The notes beneath the pieces are model-generated. The model saw only the letters and a list, made by a program, of their open reading frames with translations. It did not search any database and was not told the origin of the DNA. Position numbers and translations under genes: made by a program. A stretch of DNA of 48,709 bases, taken from assembly GCA_937862865.1 (NCBI GenBank), contig CALMFJ010000073.1, forward strand, positions 1 to 48,709. Reading direction: 5' to 3'. Below, piece by piece: positions 24,537-31,924 of the stretch. Numbering within the stretch: position 1 is the stretch's first letter; each line of letters begins with the position of its first letter. Origin of the DNA: an uncultured Pseudomonadota bacterium. Lineage in GTDB: Bacteria > Desulfobacterota > Syntrophorhabdia > Syntrophorhabdales > Syntrophorhabdaceae.

Positions 24537-25840
24537 TGGACCATAGCGATAAAAATGTGCTTGTCGTGGGCGGAGGGATCGGCGGGATAACCGCCGCCCT
24601 CGAGCTCGCCTCGTGCGGCATTAAAGTAACAATGCTCGAGTCCGGCCCGTCTATCGGCGGCAGGATGATCCAGCTTGACAAGACATTCCCGACGCTCGAC
24701 TGCTCGACATGCACGCTGTCACCGAAAATGGTGGAGGTTGCCCTCAACCACAACATCGACCTCATGAGCGTGTCGCAGATAACGCACATGACACGCAAAG
24801 GCCCGGGGTTTTTGGTCGGGATAAAGAAGAATCCCCGCTACGTCGATCAGGATAAGTGCACCGCCTGCGGGTCCTGCGCCGAGGCCTGTGTGATGAAAGG
24901 CAGGGTGCCGCACGAATTCAACATGCTGCTCGGGAAGAGGGCGGCGATCTATATACCCTTTCCCCAGGCCATACCCCAGAAATACCTCGTCGATCCGGAA
25001 AGGTGCCTCTTCGTTTCCCGGGGCAAGTGCAAGAAGGCCTGCATGGACGCGTGCGAAACGGGCGCGATCAATTTCGATGACACGGGCGAAGAGTTCGAAA
25101 TGTATTTCGACAGCATCGTTCTCGCTCCCGGCTTCGACGTCTATGACCCGACCGAGAAGCAGGAGCTGGGCTACGGGACCCTGCCCGGGGTCGTGACGGG
25201 CCTCGAATTCGAAAGGATCTGCTCGGTCACCGGACCGACGGCCGGGGACATACTTCTCGACGGGAAAGAACCGAAACGCTTTTACTTTATCCAGTGCGTC
25301 GGCTCGCGGGACCGTCAGAGCGGCGCGCGGTACTGCTCGCGCGTCTGCTGCATGTACACGGCGAAGCATGCGTGCATCGTCCGGGAACGGATAAAAGACG
25401 CCGAGATCTACATATCCTATATCGACGTCAGGGCGTACGGTAAGGGGTACGACGAGTTCTACAAGACGACGCAGGAGAACGGGGCCCTGTACATCAGGGG
25501 CATTCCCGGAGAGGTTGTGGAAGGTGACGGATGTCTCATTGTTCGGGTTGAAGACATGCTGTCGGGGGAGATGCGGGAGATAGAGGCGGACATGGTCGTC
25601 CTTGCGACGGGTGTACGGCCGCGCAAAACGACCGGCGTGTTATGCGACATTTTATCTATCGATCGCGATGAATACGGCTTCATCAAGGTGGATGCGGTCA
25701 CGCCGTCGCTGACGAATGCTGACGGCATCTTTGTGTGCGGCATGGGTTCGGGCCCGAAGGACGTTCCCGACACCGTCGCCTCGGGAGGAGAAGCCGCGTC
25801 GCGCTGCATGGAATATATAGCGAAGGGTGCCGGTTCATGA
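24536..25840 (+). CDS. HdrA/QmoA-like flavin Fe-S protein 1
   Basis: 434 residues. An N-terminal FAD-binding fold (VVGGGIGGITAALELASCGI) is followed by the HdrA-type pair C56-STC59 in DCSTCTLSPKM, a 4Fe-4S motif Cys108/111/114/118 and a further set Cys157/165/169/173. Later comes the conserved CVGSRD ... YCSRVCCMYTAKHA region. The length and lack of the HdrA N-terminal and C-terminal ferredoxin parts make it most like QmoA of the Qmo complex. It is coupled to etfA (1-bp overlap) and to the next hdrA-like gene (4-bp overlap). Likely a subunit that passes electrons between flavin and Fe-S clusters in a soluble complex. Confidence 0.85.
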   Translation: MDHSDKNVLVVGGGIGGITAALELASCGIKVTMLESGPSIGGRMIQLDKTFPTLDCSTCTLSPKMVEVALNHNIDLMSVSQITHMTRKGPGFLVGIKKNPRYVDQDKCTACGSCAEACVMKGRVPHEFNMLLGKRAAIYIPFPQAIPQKYLVDPERCLFVSRGKCKKACMDACETGAINFDDTGEEFEMYFDSIVLAPGFDVYDPTEKQELGYGTLPGVVTGLEFERICSVTGPTAGDILLDGKEPKRFYFIQCVGSRDRQSGARYCSRVCCMYTAKHACIVRERIKDAEIYISYIDVRAYGKGYDEFYKTTQENGALYIRGIPGEVVEGDGCLIVRVEDMLSGEMREIEADMVVLATGVRPRKTTGVLCDILSIDRDEYGFIKVDAVTPSLTNADGIFVCGMGSGPKDVPDTVASGGEAASRCMEYIAKGAGS

Positions 25841-27510
25841 AAATAGGAGTATTTATCTGCCATTGCGGGCACAATATCAAGCATACGGTCGACGTCGAGA
25901 CGTTGGCCGAATATTTCAGGAAATACCCGCATGTTGCCGTGTCCGATGATTACCCGTTCCTGTGTTCCGAGCCGGGGCAGAATATGATAACGGACAGCAT
26001 CGAGCAGCATGGCCTCGACCGGGTGATCGTCGCCTCGTGCGCCCCTTCCCTGCATGGCGAACTTTTCAAGGACCTTTTAAGGAAAAAGGGAGTGAACCCC
26101 TTCCTCCTGCGCCGTGTCAGCATCCGGGAACATTGCAGCTGGGTCGGCGACGACGTCGAAGAGAACACGGAGAAGGCGAAACGCCTTATTCTGTCGGGGC
26201 TCTACGGCTCCGCGCATTACGTTCCCCTGGAAGAGAAGCAGGTCGAGGTCAACAAATCCGCCCTTATCCTCGGCGGCGGCGTTTCGGGCCTCAGTGCCGC
26301 GCTTTTTCTCTCCAATATGGGAATGCAGGTCTATCTCGTCGAACAGGCGGCCGAACTTGGCGGTCGCGTCCGGGAACTCAAAAGCGTATGGCCTTCACGC
26401 AAGGCGGGGGCCGATATAATCGCCGGGATGGAAAATGAGCTCAGGGGCCGCGATAATGCCGCGGTCTTCACCTCGTCGAAGCTTTCGAATTTCGAAGGTT
26501 TTTTCGGGAACTACCAGGCGACCGTCGCTACCCCGGACGGCGAAGAAAGGTTCGCGGTGGGAGGGGTGGTCGTCGCTATAGGCTTCGAACCGTTCGACCC
26601 GCAGATAAAGCCGGAACTCTTCTACGGCAGGGACCCGCGTATCGTGACGACCCTCGATCTCGAGCGGTCGGGTGACGGCCTCAAGCTTCCCGACAACCCC
26701 CGGGTAGCGGTCCTCCATTGCGTGGGGTCGAGGGACGAGCAGATCGGCAGGCCGTACTGCTCGCGCATATGCTGCATCAATGCCCTTCGGGCCGCGGAAG
26801 CCGTCAAGGAGAGGTTCGACGGTTCCTACGTGGAATCTTTTTATATGGACATGCGCGCCCACCCGCGGGGAGGTGAGGAATTTTTCGAGGATACGCAGGA
26901 AAAGGGCGTTCTCTTCACGCGCGGCAATATCGCGGAGATCGTGCCCGAGCCGCAGGGCATCGTGGTTCGCGGCGAGGATACCCTGTTCGGGGAGGTCTTT
27001 GAACGCGAGTTTGACCTCGTGGTCCTGTCCATTGGGATGTCGGCGCCGGCCACGGGCAAAGAGGTGGCCAACCTTCTCAAGATCAGCCTCGACAAGGACA
27101 ACTTCTTCCTCGAGGCGCATATCAAGCTGCGCCCTTTCGATACGGCCGTGAAAGGCATCTTCATAGCGGGCTCCTGTTCGGGCCCCAAGGATGTCGAGGA
27201 ATCGATAAACCACGGCAGGGCGTCGGCCCTCAAGCTTTACGGTTTTCTCAATCTCGGGTATGCGTTCGTCGATCCGTTCATCTCGGTCGTCGACCCGAAG
27301 CGGTGCAGCGGATGCCGGGTGTGCGAGCAGGCGTGCGTGGCCAGGGCGATCAAGTTCGACGAGGAAAAGCATATCGCGCACGTCGAAGAGGCGGCCTGCA
27401 TGGGATGCGGATTGTGCAACGCTACGTGCCCGTCATCCGCGATCAGCCTGAGGGGATATGTGGATACGGTCATCGCGGATGAAATAAGCGGCCTTCTGGA
27501 GGCAATGTGA
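25837..27510 (+). CDS. hdrA: HdrA-like flavin Fe-S protein 2 (QmoB-like)
   Basis: 557 residues starting MKIGVFICHCGHNI, the standard HdrA N-terminus, with VASCAPSLHGELF. An FAD fold follows (LILGGGVSGLSAALFLSNMG, near 147), then LHCVGSRDEQIGRPYCSRIC, and two C-terminal 4Fe-4S motifs (RCSGCRVCEQAC and CMGCGLCNATC). The cysteine insert found after the FAD site in HdrA1 is absent, so the two proteins are complementary. ATG 25837 overlaps the previous stop by 4 bp. With the separate MvhD gene next to it, the pair looks like a split QmoB (HdrA fused to MvhD). Likely the flavin centre of an Hdr-type complex. Confidence 0.87.
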   Translation: MKIGVFICHCGHNIKHTVDVETLAEYFRKYPHVAVSDDYPFLCSEPGQNMITDSIEQHGLDRVIVASCAPSLHGELFKDLLRKKGVNPFLLRRVSIREHCSWVGDDVEENTEKAKRLILSGLYGSAHYVPLEEKQVEVNKSALILGGGVSGLSAALFLSNMGMQVYLVEQAAELGGRVRELKSVWPSRKAGADIIAGMENELRGRDNAAVFTSSKLSNFEGFFGNYQATVATPDGEERFAVGGVVVAIGFEPFDPQIKPELFYGRDPRIVTTLDLERSGDGLKLPDNPRVAVLHCVGSRDEQIGRPYCSRICCINALRAAEAVKERFDGSYVESFYMDMRAHPRGGEEFFEDTQEKGVLFTRGNIAEIVPEPQGIVVRGEDTLFGEVFEREFDLVVLSIGMSAPATGKEVANLLKISLDKDNFFLEAHIKLRPFDTAVKGIFIAGSCSGPKDVEESINHGRASALKLYGFLNLGYAFVDPFISVVDPKRCSGCRVCEQACVARAIKFDEEKHIAHVEEAACMGCGLCNATCPSSAISLRGYVDTVIADEISGLLEAM

Positions 27511-27529
27511 CTTTAGCGGCAGAGGTATT

Positions 27530-27940
27530 ATGATGGAAGAAAAGATCGAAAAAAACCCTGAGATCGTCGGGTTCGCCTGTTCGTACTGCACGTTCAAGGC
27601 ATCGGAGATGGCGGGAAGCCTGAGGATGAAGTATCCCGAGGGGGTCAAACTCATCCAGGTCCCCTGCTCGAGCAGGGTCGACCCGGCGTTCGTCATAAAG
27701 GCAATTCTGGAGGGCGCCGACGGGGTTTTTGTCGCGGGGTGCCACCCGGGCGACTGCCATTTCATAAAAGGCAATTTTTTCACGCGCAGGAAAATCGCGG
27801 CCCTCAAGGAGATGCTCGACGCCTTCGGAATGAAGGACAGGCTCCGTTTATTCTGGGTAAGCGCCGCCGAGGCGCGGCGTTTCATCGAAAAGGTCACGGG
27901 AATGTACAACGAGATAAAGGAAAAGAAAAATGGTGGGTAA
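27530..27940 (+). CDS. mvhD: MvhD/FlpD-like 2Fe-2S delta subunit
   Basis: 136 residues. The family core is plain: FACSYCTFKASEMAGSLRMK, VPCSSRVDP and GADGVFVAGCHPGDCHF. MvhD carries a 2Fe-2S cluster and moves electrons between a hydrogenase or formate dehydrogenase and HdrA. No catalytic hydrogenase or formate dehydrogenase subunit is encoded in the window. A second ATG lies three bases after the first (27530/27533). The last 11 bp overlap the next gene. Confidence 0.9.
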   Translation: MMEEKIEKNPEIVGFACSYCTFKASEMAGSLRMKYPEGVKLIQVPCSSRVDPAFVIKAILEGADGVFVAGCHPGDCHFIKGNFFTRRKIAALKEMLDAFGMKDRLRLFWVSAAEARRFIEKVTGMYNEIKEKKNGG

Positions 27941-28931
27941 GAAGGTCACGAACGGTCAGATCGAAAGTGCGCTCAACACGTTTCTCGCCGCCGGCGATTG
28001 CCTTGTCCTGGGTTTCGAGAAAGACGGCACGGCAATGCGCCACCGGGTTTTCAAGAACACACTCGAGAACATGTCGGTTACCAACCATATCTTTGCCCTG
28101 AACGGGGGAATTTACCTGCGGCGCCTTTTTTCGAAGGGCGCGAAGATAATCCTTCTGCTTCGGCCATGCGAGATACGGTCGTACGTGGAACTGGTAAAAC
28201 TCTCCCAGATCGAGGCGGAGAACATCATCGCAGTGTCGGTCGACTGTTCCGGGACGATATCGTCAAAAGCGGACGATGTCCCGGTGGACGGGGGATATGA
28301 TGTCCTGTCACAGGACCCGGGCAGGGCGCGCTTTGCGTGCGCCAACTGCCGCGAGAGAAGGGGCGTCGTCGGCGATGCGGGGATACGGCGGGATGTGAAC
28401 GGCCAATACTGGGTGCTGCCCTACACGGAAAAGGGCGGCACGTTCCTTGCGCTTATCGAAGGCCCCGAAGAGGAAGTGAGCGCGCACATGGCGGTCCCGG
28501 CGGCCGGGAAAGGGGCCGTTTTCCAGGTCGATATGGCCGAATTTGCAAAGGACTTCTCCAGGTGCATCATGTGCATGAACTGCAGGGACATGTGCCCGGT
28601 CTGTTACTGCGTCGATTGTGTTTTTAACGGGGACGATTATCTGCCGAAGGGTGATGCGCTTTTCAACAAGATCTTCCGGACCGGCTCGACCGAGATGCCG
28701 CGCGGCAGGGACCTGTTCCACCTCATCAGGATGTACCACGTGTCGCAGACGTGCGTCGGGTGCGGCGCCTGCGAGGAGGCCTGCCCCCAGGGCATACCCC
28801 TTACGAAATACTTCAAAGGCGTATCGGAGAGGCTTCAGGGAATGTTTGCATACATGTCCGGGCGAAGCCCCGAAGAACCTCTGCCGTTCGTCACATTTCT
28901 TGAGGATGAATTGAAAGATGCCGCAGATTGA
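27930..28931 (+). CDS. FdhB/FrhB-like dicluster Fe-S protein
   Basis: 333 residues. The N-terminal 200 residues resemble the beta subunits of F420-hydrogenase and formate dehydrogenase (GAKIILLLRPCEIRSYVELV, then AVSVDC). Two cysteine-rich sets follow: CIMCMNCRDMCPVCYC (from about 212) and CVGCGACEEACPQG (from about 275), indicating two 4Fe-4S clusters. In related operons such proteins connect a formate dehydrogenase or NAD(P)H module to Hdr/MvhD. Here it has no catalytic partner next to it. It overlaps mvhD by 11 bp and hdrC by 14 bp, so it is firmly part of the operon. The exact electron donor or acceptor is unknown. Confidence 0.78.
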   Translation: MVGKKVTNGQIESALNTFLAAGDCLVLGFEKDGTAMRHRVFKNTLENMSVTNHIFALNGGIYLRRLFSKGAKIILLLRPCEIRSYVELVKLSQIEAENIIAVSVDCSGTISSKADDVPVDGGYDVLSQDPGRARFACANCRERRGVVGDAGIRRDVNGQYWVLPYTEKGGTFLALIEGPEEEVSAHMAVPAAGKGAVFQVDMAEFAKDFSRCIMCMNCRDMCPVCYCVDCVFNGDDYLPKGDALFNKIFRTGSTEMPRGRDLFHLIRMYHVSQTCVGCGACEEACPQGIPLTKYFKGVSERLQGMFAYMSGRSPEEPLPFVTFLEDELKDAAD

Positions 28932-29376
28932 TCACGCCATAGAATTGACTGATTACAGGAGGCAGGATTTTTCCGTGTGCCTCGGATGCAAGATCTGTGC
29001 GTCCGTGTGCACGGTCAATGACATTACGGGGAACACAAATCCCCAGGACATGCTCCAGAGGATATTCCTCGGCAAAGATATATCGGCCGATGAGCCGCTC
29101 GTCAGGTCCTGTACGGGGTGTTACCGGTGTACCGGGGCCTGCCCGTGGGAGATACGGATACCGGATGTCATCCGGGCGCTGCGTCATGAGCTAAATGTCG
29201 AATCACCGTTCGAAAAGGCATTCAAGGGATCGGTCTCGCTCTTCGGCAGGGTTTATGAGCCGTATGTCCTGATGAAAGCGGTGCCTTTTCTCATCAGGGG
29301 CGGATACATGCAGCATGTAACGCGATGGATGGAATACATGGGATTTCACCTGCCGCACAGGGTCAAAAGGACATAA
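28918..29376 (+). CDS. hdrC: Heterodisulfide reductase subunit C-like protein
   Basis: 152 residues with two 4Fe-4S motifs, CLGCKICASVCTVND (from about 21) and CTGCYRCTGACPWEIRIPDV, in the HdrC spacing. HdrC passes electrons between HdrA and HdrB. The C-terminal part (FKGSVSLFGRVYEPYVLMKA) lacks clear membrane helices, so it should be soluble, unlike QmoC. It overlaps the previous gene by 14 bp and is 1 bp from hdrB. Confidence 0.88.
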   Translation: MPQIDHAIELTDYRRQDFSVCLGCKICASVCTVNDITGNTNPQDMLQRIFLGKDISADEPLVRSCTGCYRCTGACPWEIRIPDVIRALRHELNVESPFEKAFKGSVSLFGRVYEPYVLMKAVPFLIRGGYMQHVTRWMEYMGFHLPHRVKRT

Positions 29377-29377
29377 G

Positions 29378-30058
29378 ATGGAATACGGTTATTATCCCGG
29401 CTGTTCGCTTACCGGGTCGGCACGCAAGCTTGATAAGGGCATACGGCAGATATTTGCCAGGGCAGGGCACACGATGAAAGAGATCCCGGATTGGAACTGC
29501 TGCGGCGCATTCGAGTACGGCGACCGGAAGGAACTGGTCAATTTCTCGAAGAAGAACCTCGAAAAGGCACGGGGGCATTTTCATGATATCGTTACACCGT
29601 GCCCGGCGTGCTATAAGAACCTCAAAGAGGCGGACGAGGCGTACGAGTTCGGCGTCATTCACCCGCTCGATGTCTTCGACGAGTCATTTTTCCAATGGAC
29701 GAAGCAGGCGCGGGACCTTGCAGGGCAGGTCTTCACCCCCTATTACGGGTGCATCCTGCTGCGCCCGAAGGAGACCGCGATACGCAACAAGACCATCATG
29801 GAAGAAACGATCGTCCGGTTTGGCGGCGAGGTCGCCGGAGAGGCGGCAAAGGACCGCTGCTGCGGCGGGAACCAGATATTCATCGATAAATCCGTTACCG
29901 AGAAGCTTTCCCGCATCATCCTGGAGAAGTCGAGGGGGACGCTCGTCGTGTTCTGTCCCCTGTGCCACATGGCGCTGAAAACCTTTTCGGGGGAACGGAA
30001 GGTCATCTATTTCACGGACCTCCTCCTTTATATTATGGGAGAGAAGGGCGCATTATGA
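29378..30058 (+). CDS. hdrB: Heterodisulfide reductase subunit B-like protein (short)
   Basis: 226 residues with both CCG domains: YYPGCSLTGSA, DWNCCGAFEYG and TPCPACYKN in the first; PYYGCILLRP, DRCCGGNQIF and VFCPLCHMAL in the second. HdrB holds the noncubane clusters that reduce disulfides in methanogens; in bacteria the substrate is usually unknown. At 226 residues it is shorter than archaeal HdrB (about 290), mostly in the region between the domains. The stop overlaps the next start by 4 bp. It is a second CCG protein in the operon, in addition to the fused HdrC/B at 21741. Confidence 0.88.
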   Translation: MEYGYYPGCSLTGSARKLDKGIRQIFARAGHTMKEIPDWNCCGAFEYGDRKELVNFSKKNLEKARGHFHDIVTPCPACYKNLKEADEAYEFGVIHPLDVFDESFFQWTKQARDLAGQVFTPYYGCILLRPKETAIRNKTIMEETIVRFGGEVAGEAAKDRCCGGNQIFIDKSVTEKLSRIILEKSRGTLVVFCPLCHMALKTFSGERKVIYFTDLLLYIMGEKGAL

Positions 30059-31839
30059 ACGTTCTGATAATTGGCGGAGGCATAAGCGGGGTATCGGCGG
30101 CCAAGGTCGTCCTGAAGGAGGGGCACAGCGCGGTCATACTCGAGAGCACCCCCGAACTCGGCGGGACGATGGCGCGCATCGCCAATTGCCGCATCGGGTT
30201 CAAGACATTCTATGACGAGATAAAGGACGACCCTCGCCTTCGCGTTGTCAGGGGCGCCTCTATCGCGGATGTGAAAAAGGCCGGGGACGGGTTTTCCGTG
30301 ACGCTCACGAATGGTGAAGCCTCAGGCTTCGACAGGGTCATCGTGGCCGCCGGCCTTTCGCCCTATGACCCCGTGGAATACAAGGGGAAACGGGTCCTGA
30401 CGAGCCTCGAATATGACGCGAAGATCGACCAGCGCAACGGTGAACTGCCGGAGGATTTCGAAAAGATAGGGTTTTTCCTCTGCGTCGGCTCGCGGTCGAA
30501 GGAATACCCGCTGTGTTCGTCTGTGTGCTGTTCATACACGATACGCGAGGTCAAGTGGACGCTCCAGCGCGCGAAGCCGGAGATAGCCGTATTTTACAAC
30601 GACCTGCGCCTCTTCGGGCAGGAATTTTACCTCGAGAAGATCTACCGTGACGCCGGCGTCCGTTTTGTCCGGGCGAATTCCCGCTACTTTGAGGAAGATG
30701 AGACCGGCGTCACGGTCCGCTACTTCGTCGACGGGGAATTGAAGGAAGAGCGGTTCAACTATGTCGTCCTCGCCATAGGCCTGCGCCCGAACCCGGGCAT
30801 GAAGGACCTGGGCGCCCTGTTCGGTTTCTCCGTCAACGAGTACGGGTTCGCCGCGGAAAGGTCCCCGCTCGCAACCGATGCCGACGGTGTGTTCGCGTGC
30901 GGCGGGGCCCTTGAGCCCATGAATATCAAGGATTCCATCCTGACAGGCTTCGGCGCCGGCGTGCTGGCCGTCCGTGACGCCGAGGCCCTCATCGCCGAGG
31001 GCCGGGATCAGGGCCTCTTGCGGGATGAAGACCCCCCGGGGATAACGATGCCGCAGGGCACTTTTTCGTCCTGCGCCTTTTATCTCGGCACCGACGACCC
31101 CGGTGAAGCAATGTTCTACGAATACATGTCCGCGCGCTTCATCGAGGCGGCACGGACATTGAACGAGGCCGGAAAGACCGTGTATGTCGTAACGAAGAAC
31201 ATCGTGATGCCGTCGTACGACGAGGTGACCTTTGAAAAGGCCCGCCGGGAAGGGGTCGTCATCATCAACCTCGAGGAAAACCAGTCCTTTGTTCCCCAAA
31301 ACGGCGGTTTCGCGGTCACGGGCGGGGGAAAGGACCTTGCTTTCGACGCTGACCACATCATTTATTTCAAGGATTATGCCGGCAGTTTCGCGGGACGCGA
31401 ATTTCTTTCCGTCCATCGTTCGGAGCCCCAGCTTCGCTGGAACCCGACGCGCTGGAGCCGCAAAAAATATCACGTCGGGTTTCTGCGCCATCCGCGCGAT
31501 AAACGCTGGAAGCCGCGCGAGATCTTAGGCGCTGTGGGTGAGATCATTCTCGACAGGGAAGAAGAGCGCCTTTACCCGACGATAGAGGAAGAGCGATGCA
31601 GCGGCTGCGGTTCGTGCATGGATGCCTGCCCCCAGAAGGCCATAGAAATAAAAGTCGCCGATACAGAGGTTTCGGTCTTTGGCCCGATAAGCAATACCGG
31701 CATCCCGAAAGCGCACATAAATGAAGACTCCTGCGTGGCCTGCGGCCTGTGCGCATCCACCTGCCCGTCAGACGTGATAAAACTGCCGGAACAGGAACAG
31801 AAGATACCGAACTGTACGGCAATAGACAATAGGCGATAG
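30055..31839 (+). CDS. HdrA-like flavin Fe-S protein 3 with extra middle region
   Basis: 594 residues. FAD site IIGGGISGVSAAKVVLKEGH at the N-terminus, LCVGSRSKEYPLCSSVCCSY in the middle and two C-terminal 4Fe-4S motifs (CSGCGSCMDAC near 515, CVACGLCASTC near 561). Residues of about 335-500 form an additional segment (TFSSCAFYLGTDDPGEAM onward) seen in some HdrA-related proteins; I do not know its role. It lacks the HdrA N-terminal domain. ATG 30055 is inside the end of hdrB (4-bp overlap). The last seven residues (TAIDNRR) and the TAG stop are encoded by heptad repeats, so the natural C-terminus may have been replaced. Confidence 0.84.
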   Translation: MNVLIIGGGISGVSAAKVVLKEGHSAVILESTPELGGTMARIANCRIGFKTFYDEIKDDPRLRVVRGASIADVKKAGDGFSVTLTNGEASGFDRVIVAAGLSPYDPVEYKGKRVLTSLEYDAKIDQRNGELPEDFEKIGFFLCVGSRSKEYPLCSSVCCSYTIREVKWTLQRAKPEIAVFYNDLRLFGQEFYLEKIYRDAGVRFVRANSRYFEEDETGVTVRYFVDGELKEERFNYVVLAIGLRPNPGMKDLGALFGFSVNEYGFAAERSPLATDADGVFACGGALEPMNIKDSILTGFGAGVLAVRDAEALIAEGRDQGLLRDEDPPGITMPQGTFSSCAFYLGTDDPGEAMFYEYMSARFIEAARTLNEAGKTVYVVTKNIVMPSYDEVTFEKARREGVVIINLEENQSFVPQNGGFAVTGGGKDLAFDADHIIYFKDYAGSFAGREFLSVHRSEPQLRWNPTRWSRKKYHVGFLRHPRDKRWKPREILGAVGEIILDREEERLYPTIEEERCSGCGSCMDACPQKAIEIKVADTEVSVFGPISNTGIPKAHINEDSCVACGLCASTCPSDVIKLPEQEQKIPNCTAIDNRR

Positions 31840-31903
31840 GCCAGCCAGGGGCAATGGGAAAAGAAAAGGCCCCTATCGCCCGTAGCCTATCGCCCGTAGC
31901 CCG
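31818..31903. repeat. Inverted array of 7-bp repeats, copy C
   Basis: Left arm: GGCAATA, GACAATA, GGCGATA (31818-31838), GGCCAGC, then GGGCAAT, GGGAAAA (31849-31862). Right arm: CCTATCG, CCCGTAG, CCTATCG, CCCGTAG (31872-31899). The right arm is almost the same as copy B. The TAG stop of the upstream gene is formed at the end of the third heptad. The array separates the Hdr/Etf operon from the glycerate kinase gene. Confidence 0.8.
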
Positions 31904-31911
31904 TTCTGTTG

Positions 31912-31917
31912 TATAAT
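31912..31917 (+). promoter_or_regulatory. -10 hexamer directly before the glycerate kinase start
   Basis: A perfect TATAAT ends 7 bp before the ATG at 31925. No good -35 hexamer (ATCGCC at the matching distance, inside the repeat array) and no Shine-Dalgarno sequence are present, so transcription from here would give a leaderless or nearly leaderless mRNA. Confidence 0.5.
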
Positions 31918-31924
31918 GTAATCC

